A stretch of 64,000 nt of DNA, taken from the NCBI RefSeq assembly GCF_030463535.1, contig NC_132894.1:11799933-11863932 (forward strand), given 5' to 3'. Under the pieces are notes generated by a model. That model was not told where the DNA came from. It ran no database searches and was given only the letters and a program-made list of their open reading frames with translations. Source of the DNA: Salminus brasiliensis. Its lineage: Eukaryota > Chordata > Actinopteri > Characiformes > Bryconidae. Shown here one piece after another: positions 57,519 through 64,000 of this stretch (the stretch's first letter is position 1; every line of letters starts with the position of its first letter). The translations under genes and the position numbers were made by a program.

Positions 57519-58150
57519 CTAAAGAATCGCCATGGGACTCGGAGAGAAGACTGGCTGGCTTTTTCTTTTTAACTTTTTTTTTTTTTTTTTTTTTAAGATC
57601 CATTATTCTTACAACTCCAGGGACAAGACCAATTTTATATCACAATGAGGTGCATGTGTGTCTGGCTTCCCTCCCTGCCTTGCCTGTCTTGGAAGAAACC
57701 AATGTAGCCTAAAATCTTTAGGTCATAGCTGGCCACTTAGACTCCAAAAAACCCTTGGCTGTACAGAAATGTCACACTGGTTTAACGTATGATTTCAGTG
57801 TAACTAATCCAGGCTACTGGATTGAATCACTGCTACACGGACTGACCGCAGACCTACCGACCCAAAGTGATTCACTTCTTCTACAGTAACAGCTGGCTTT
57901 GTCTGATCAGATGACTTTGTAAGCGATATGTATGATGGTAACATTATTGGTATTAAATGTCAGATTCTGAGAAGGTCCTCATCTTTTTTTTCATCCACTG
58001 GTAACCACAGTCTTGATGTAATGCTTCAGACTTTGTAACATCGGTCATGCTGTGATTCGTTATACAGCGGGTTTATATAATGTAAGCATGACTGTTGAGT
58101 TCACTGCAAGTGTCGTTTGGGTTTTTGATTAAAAGTTTGGAGTTTTGCAT
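57519..58150 (+). other. sgta: sgta last exon (3' UTR only)
   Basis: The stop codon exon ends at 56014 with donor TG/GTAAGT, 11 bases after the TGA. The acceptor CTTTTAACAG at 57518 opens a non-coding exon that runs to the signal at 58128. The 1.5 kb between them is intron. A junction this close to the stop would not be expected to trigger nonsense-mediated decay. Confidence 0.75.
58128..58133 (+). terminator. sgta: Polyadenylation signal, sgta
   Basis: ATTAAA preceded by TGTAAGCATG and TTCACTGCAAG, followed by TTTGGAGTTTTG. It is the last plausible signal before the GC-rich sequence leading to slc39a3. Confidence 0.55.
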
Positions 58151-58159
58151 CAAATCTTC

Positions 58160-59306
58160 ACTTGGACGAATACATCGAAATGGGCGGGCCCAGAAAGGCG
58201 GGATGATTATTTCCTCCAATCGTTGTCCAACACGTCACTGACTGGCATCACACGGATAGGGTAACTAGTAGCAACCGATCAGGCGCTTGAGTGGCTGTCT
58301 TGGCGAGTCAACTTATCGAACCGGTTCCCACGAACCGTTTACGTTCAGTCAGGTGCAGTCGTTCATTTTCGTGGGTAATGAATCAAACTGTATAATATTG
58401 CTGATTATCAACAGATTAGTTGAATAACTAATAAAACAAAAATTTAAATACTAAATAAATGCAACATATAACCGCCAAAAAGAGTAATGCTCTTCAGTTC
58501 AGTTAGAACTTATGAACTGGTTCAACTGATCTATTCAAATGAACCGACTCAATTGAATTCATGCACGAGTCGGACACCGCTAGCAGATAGCTTGCTAGTA
58601 GCAAGAGAAGCAGGTAACGTCGGTAGACGAACTTTGGCAAACATCTAACGTTCACTCTTAGATGGTTTAATAGCTACATAAACATACATTAGCGTGCAGA
58701 TCAACAAAACGTTATTGTAGCGAGCCTGCTAACAGTATTTGCTAGCTAGCTAGCAACGTTAGCTAGCTAGTGCTAACTCCAGTGTAGAAGTAGCCAAGCT
58801 AGCTAGTGCTAGCTAGCTTGGTGTTTAAGGTTCAGCTTGATAAACGGAGTTGTGTGTTAGTGTTGTGCATTACATTGACTCGGTTAACGTGTAATGACCA
58901 TGTAAACAGGACCTAGCTGGCGAAGTTCTTGGTCATCACCATTAGCATAGGTCAGCTAGGTAGCTAGCTAATGGTAGCTTAGGGCTTCTTATGTAGCTAA
59001 CAATTAAGTTTCATATGTAACTAGCTAGCTAGCTATACAATCAACTGATATCAGTCAGCTGGGAATTAGCTAACATGCTCTTAACGGTTTAACACTTGCT
59101 ATTTAATTTATTCCGAGAGCACTAGCTGTAAAGTATGACCCTCCTTCTCGTTTGTTTTGGTGAGCAGTCAAGGATGCAGTCCAGGACTTGACAGCGGAGT
59201 GTGGTTCAGCCGAGCCGGGAGGTCTTGCTCTTCGTTTTCCAGCCATGCTCTCGTCGTTTGTGACAAACCCGGCGCTGTGAATTAATCACAGCTTCTCTCC
59301 GCCAAC
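58160..59306 (+). promoter_or_regulatory. slc39a3: slc39a3 upstream region and probable 5' UTR
   Basis: There is a GC-rich patch with CAAT-like words at 58170-58350 (GGGCGGGCCCAGAAAGGCGG, TCCAATCG). It is followed by a dense array of GCTAGC and GTTAGC words at 58575-59045. A possible non-coding exon begins after TTGGTGAGCAG at 59167. The ATG at 59307 sits in a good context (GCCAACATGG). The exact start of transcription is not visible. Confidence 0.5.
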
Positions 59307-60482
59307 ATGGAGATAGTTGTGGCTAAAATTCTGTGCCTGTTTGGGGTGTTTGCCCTTATGCTGGGGGGCATTCTCATCCCAGTGCGTGTGATGCAGTCGG
59401 ACTTCGACAAGGCTGCAAGGTACCGAAGGGCAATTGCGTTCAGTAATTCGTTTGGAGGTGGTGTGTTCCTAGCCACCTGCTTCAATGCACTGTTGCCAGC
59501 TGTTAGAGACAAGGTAAGTTCTGCTACACACTGTATACTGTTTAGTACACTGTAGCATTACAAGCATCTTACAGCAGTAAGGCGATGACGTGGACTGCTC
59601 TTTAAGGAAGTTTCAGTATCTTGCTTTTCCATCTTTCTTCTGGCAGTTCATACTTTCACTTGAGTAGAAGCCAAGTGCATGTTTTTCTTGTGTACAAATG
59701 ATGGTTATCTTCATTGTGTCAATCATTTCTGTGTTTTACCTCAGGTGGAAGAGGTCTTGAAAATGCTACAGACTACTACAGACTATCCACTGGCGGAGAC
59801 CATGATGATGCTGGGCTTTTTCCTCACCGTATTTGTGGAGCAGGCTGTGCTCACCTTTAGAAAGGAGAGGCCATCCTTTATTGATCTGGAGACTTTCAAC
59901 GCAGGAGGCTCGGAAGCTGGCAGTGACTCTGAATACGACACACCGTTCATCGCTCCCCCTCGGAGTTCAGCGGGCCACCAGAACCACTCACATCACCACG
60001 GACACTTCAACCCTGCAGAGTTAACGCGGGCAGGGCCGCTCCGGCTAGCGAGCCTGGTCCTGGCCCTCTCTGCTCATTCGGTCTTTGAGGGTCTTGCTCT
60101 AGGTCTTCAGGAAGATGGGGCTAAGTTGGGAAGCCTCTTCATCGGAGTAGTGATCCATGAGACCCTGGCAGCTGTGGCTTTAGGAGTCAGTGTTGCTAAG
60201 GCAGGACTGATGCTGCGGGATGCCAGTAAGCTCGGTATTACTGTCAGCCTGATGATCCCTCTCGGCATTGGCCTTGGAATGGGCATTGAGAGTGCCCAGA
60301 ACCTGGCAGGAAGTATTATTTCTGTGGTGTTACAAGGCCTGGCAGCAGGTACATTCCTCTTCATTACTTTCTTTGAAATTCTCTCGCGGGAGCTGGAGGA
60401 TAAGCACGATAGGCTACTGAAGGTGCTATTCCTTATTTTGGGATATGGCGTGCTAGCAGGTCTTGTGTTTATCAAATGGTGA
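59307..60482 (+). CDS. slc39a3: Zinc transporter ZIP3
   Basis: Two coding exons, 59307-59513 and 59745-60482, phase 0, giving 314 aa, the same length I recall for human ZIP3. ZIP3 is a plasma-membrane importer that moves zinc into the cytosol. Membrane segments: IVVAKILCLFGVFALMLGG, NSFGGGVFLATCFNALLP, LAETMMMLGFFLTVFVEQAV, SLVLALSAHSVFEGLALGLQ, LGSLFIGVVIHETLAAVALG, VSLMIPLGIGLGMGI, the GTFLFITFFEIL segment and LFLILGYGVLAGLVFIKW. Between segments 3 and 4 is a cytosolic loop with a His cluster, HQNHSHHHGHF (about residues 147-157). The likely metal-binding residues are His180 and Glu184 (HSVFEG) and His207-Glu208 (HET). These are the ZIP I subfamily signature. It follows sgta on the same strand, as in human. 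Confidence 0.96.
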
Positions 60483-63220
60483 TGAGTTCATAAGGGAGAA
60501 AAGGAAGCTTTTCTTTTTTGTGTGCCAGTTGTTAAACCTGCTCACCAGCGTAACCAAAGGACAAGTAATTCAACCCTACAGTGACTGTTGGCTCACTACT
60601 TTTGGTTTCCTATTTCTGCATCGTTTTTGTATATCTGTTGGCCCTACACTGGATATACAAGAAATGTGGTATTTTAGATGAAGAATCAAGCCTTGAAGGT
60701 TGAGGTTTCCAGACAAAGAAATCTGTCGCATGTATTATTCATTTTCAAATATATTTCTTTTTATTTGTCTTCTTGCCTAAATGACCGGATTACGGCAGTC
60801 TCTTGAAATCCTGTCCATTTTTACCAGCTCCTCCACAAACGTTGTGCTTTATTTACATATAGAAATCATCCTCTGCTACTCACCTATATTCCATTCCATG
60901 TTTACAACTGTACGGTGCTTGGGCCCAAATCTGTGTGACTGGTACAACAAACATATTAAGTTTGACTGGCAAACTAACCAGACTTCAGTCTAAATTCTCT
61001 ATTTGGAACAGCAGGTAAATTGCTCTTGTGTAACTGTCGGCTAAAATCGTCCATAATCTCAATTGACTGATGTAATCCTTACCTGACATAATTTACATTA
61101 AGGCAAGGGGGTGGATAACCAAATATTAGAGAATACATTATGCCACAGCTTTCGTTTTGTCTGGGGATCTTCTGTTGAAGGGAAATTATTTATTAATGTA
61201 AACAGTGCAAAGCTGCTACTGCAGGTTATAGATTGTTTGTTAATGATTCATGCGATGTTGAGTGAGGTCTGATAATGTGATTAATAATTGAGAAATGGTT
61301 GCAGTTTTCATTGTTGATAACCCTTAAATGTTTACACTAGTTGGACATGTGTCTAATGTGGCACTGGGTGTTGAATAGGCTACTGTTTATAGTGCCCTCC
61401 ATGATGTCTTTTTAATTGCCTCTGTAACCCACTAGAACTTTGTACTCCCACAAAATTTGTACTCTCACAATTCACATGTGGTTACAGTGCACATTGTCAG
61501 ATTTTATTAATAATGATCAGTTTTAGGTACAAGAGAGCTTTCAGTGTTTAGTCTGAAGGGTTTGCATCTTCCAGTGTATGCTTTGTATTTCTGTACATGA
61601 TGTTTGAGTTGGTCAGCGTCTTTGTTTTTTGTCCCCCCACTAATTGTTTACTCTGGTCCCTGTGTTGACAAATGGCAACATCAGACTTCACAGTTGACCA
61701 AAAGCCAAGACTCAAGACTAGATGCTGAAAGCATTCTTACATCTGCACTGACGAAGCAATTAACACACCTGAGTAATCATGCATACCTTTAAAATGTTAA
61801 GTCCCTAATTTCCACACTGTTAAACAAGATAGTATACAAATACCCTTTATTACACCTGAGACAGTACACTTTAACCACATCGTTAGTTATTTGAGACTGT
61901 GGGGAACAGATGCAAATAAGCAGAGTAATGTTTGGGACAAAGGCATGGAGGGCACTGTATATTCAAATCATATAGATATGTTAAAGTAAAGTGTTGTTCC
62001 AGATAAAGATCTACTGTAATGATGGTTTGCTAAAATGTTCAGAAACCAGCTAAATCAGCAGCAATTTTTGGGCCATAACAAAAAAGTGTCAAGCTATAAC
62101 ACTTAACCATGTATAGCCTAGGTTTTCAAAGTATACTATAGACATGGACCTGGGTTAAGGTCAGGCCTAAGTTAGGCTGAAGCATTTCAAACAAAAAACA
62201 ACCTGTGCATTGTAACATTAGTTACACATCACGTTTAAGTTACACTCCCAACTGAGGTAAAAGAAACAAGTCAAAGTTGCATTTCAGCAATGGCCTGTTT
62301 GCCAGCCAACGGAGGAATCCACAGGATTCCACAGTGGATGCAGTGATATTTCAATGGCAGTTTTTGGAAATATGTTGTGCTGTACCCCAGGGGTTCCATG
62401 AGATCTGCAGTTCCTGATCTGCAGTTTGCAGTTCCGTGCTTTTGTACATCCTAATATTTTTCTTTTGTTTTTCCGCCTGTTGTGGTCATTCCAGTGGTTG
62501 CAGATACTATGGTGTCTGTGATTGTGTTGGTTTGTATAGCAGATCTAGTACCGGCTCATCAACAACCTCCTCTGCAATTCACCTGTGATTGAAGTTCATT
62601 ATAACTTCTGGGCCAAAGTTAGAAAATTACAAAACTAATTTAGAAATGACCAGACTGAGTCATTTACAGTATGTCAGATTACTCTGCAGTGGATTTCTGT
62701 CAATTTCTTTCTATTTTTGATGACTGTATTAAAAAACAAGCAAAAGCCAAATCTGCTGGTTTTCTAATTCATTTCAGCAGCATCTTCTAACTTTATATGT
62801 AGCAGCAAGTAACATTAAAGCCAACCGACTCCTAATACGTACTTGCCTTGGCTAAAACACAGGGCTATAATACTACTGATATACTTACTGAGTGAATGTA
62901 TGTAAATGTGATTGCTGTAAATTACACTGGTTTGATGTGAACTGTAAATGATATTTAACAAAGTGATCTAATCTTTTAAAGAGGTTTTCTATACTTATAC
63001 ATTTCTTTTTTCTTTGATTTATGGCTTGAATTTTATTCTAGTTTGATTTTCACTTTGAAAGAGATGACTACTGTTGTTCAATGCTGTTTTTTTGTAATAA
63101 TATACTCTTCCCCCTAAATTCCTGATGTAAATTGATGGTGATCCATAGTGTTTTACAACAGCGTCAAATCAACCCATTAGTTATTTTGGAATGAAATAAA
63201 ACTTTTTTCATTATGTTACA
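60483..63220 (+). other. slc39a3: slc39a3 long 3' UTR (probable)
   Basis: About 2.7 kb of AT-rich non-coding sequence between the stop and the first strong AATAAA. An intermediate ATTAAA at 62728 may give a shorter form. No other gene or clear transposon is seen here. A run of imperfect pairs (for example GTGGCACTGGGTG, TGGAGGGCACTG) is not informative. Confidence 0.5.
63195..63200 (+). terminator. slc39a3: Polyadenylation signal, slc39a3
   Basis: AATAAA in ATGAAATAAAACTTTTTTC, a strong context, followed within 40 bases by T-rich and GT-rich sequence. Confidence 0.6.
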
Positions 63221-64000
63221 TACAGTATGGACTTGCCTTATTTACCATGAACACTGTCTCCAGTAAACTGTAAATGTACTTGGGATTCTTAAAAAAACAA
63301 AAAAACAAAACAAAAAAACAACTACACATAAGCTACATATAATGCGGTGCTCTGATGGTAGTGGTGACCCAGCGTGACTTATTTAGGACATGTAGAGCTT
63401 CCACTAAGTGCCATGAATAACTCTTATAGCTGGTAGTCTAGTTGGCATTTTCCCCGAAGGTTCTGCGTAAGCTTTAGCCCATAGGTCTATGCTCTTTGGC
63501 ACCGGATTTGAGCTGAAACAATCATTTTAAGGCTCCGTTGATTGGCTGTATCAGTTGATTTTGACACTGTTAATGTTTTAACTGCTTGTGGTTGATTGGT
63601 TGTCACCATCATGATAGTCAGATGATCTTTGGTCCTGAGGTAAAGTTTAGAAACCGGCAGTGCTCACGGTTCTCAAATCAACTTGCTCTTTACTGGCATT
63701 GGAATAGAAGTCACTGGGTTGTAGGAATGTGTATGTGGTTTGACTGAACTCACGTGACCCTTTTTACCCATTTCACTATCAGACTGTATTTATGATGCTG
63801 AGCAAAGCCTCAGGTCTGTATACTATGTATTGAAGAACACAACACAAAACTTTCAACAGACTTAAGCACAAAACAGGCCAGCTGGTGGAGCTCTTCATGC
63901 TTGTATCTGGACCAAAGGCAAAGGCAGTGATACGGTGGAGATCCTATTACGCTGTGGAACTGGCACCCCGAGTAAATCCTCCCTGAGTTACAACACATTA
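63221..64000. other. Gene-free end of window
   Basis: Nothing recognised. An A-rich AAAAACAAAA stretch occurs at 63290-63320. The short minus-strand frame at 63810-63998 has no recognisable features. Confidence 0.6.

Noticed and set aside
59514-59555. Read-through of slc39a3 exon 1 to a stop at 59555
   Set aside because: The GTAAGT donor at 59514 and the in-phase acceptor at 59744 restore the known ZIP3 sequence.

Overview
This window is vertebrate genomic DNA, almost certainly from a ray-finned (teleost) fish. Coding sequence is split into short exons with GT-AG introns. The proteins match vertebrate families end to end. Non-coding DNA is dense in fish-type repeats: Tc1/mariner remnants, small terminal-inverted-repeat elements, and long CA, TA and minisatellite arrays. 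The repeat types suggest an ostariophysan (characin or catfish-like) fish, but that is an impression, not a result.

Layout, left to right. (1) 1-3790 (+): the large last exon of apc2, a Wnt-pathway scaffold, with its 3' region to about 4.9 kb. (2) 6928-8227 (-): two-exon homologue of human C19orf25 (UPF0449), tail-to-tail with apc2. (3) 9.75-15.9 kb (-): reep6, an ER-shaping protein. (4) 17661-23364 (+): an eight-exon TSPANC8 tetraspanin, closest to TSPAN33. (5) 23907-37601 (-): nwd1, a 19-exon NACHT plus WD-repeat protein. (6) 41398-50814 (-): thop1, the metallopeptidase thimet oligopeptidase, 13 exons. (7) about 52.3-58.15 kb (+): sgta, a TPR co-chaperone, head-to-head with thop1. (8) about 59.2-63.2 kb (+): slc39a3, a ZIP zinc importer with a long 3' UTR.

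I rebuilt all exon chains by reading splice sites and checking codon phase. Each chain closes in frame: C19orf25-like 108 aa, reep6 241 aa (last exon uncertain), tetraspanin 269 aa, nwd1 1661 aa, thop1 686 aa, sgta 336 aa, slc39a3 314 aa. The genes are not one pathway. They form a synteny block: apc2/C19orf25/reep6 and thop1/sgta/slc39a3 correspond to two neighbourhoods of human 19p13.3, here joined by nwd1 and the tetraspanin.

I saw no new defence, metabolic or mobile system. The observations most worth following are a perfect 41-bp inverted repeat in an nwd1 intron, a C-terminal CaaX-type motif on NWD1, at least eight copies of one terminal-inverted-repeat element, two Tc1 derivatives with the same internal deletion, GCTAGC-rich clusters around four gene starts, and poly-Gly plus poly-Ala tracts in SGTA. 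All coordinates come from reading by eye. Exon edges are usually exact, repeat edges are approximate.
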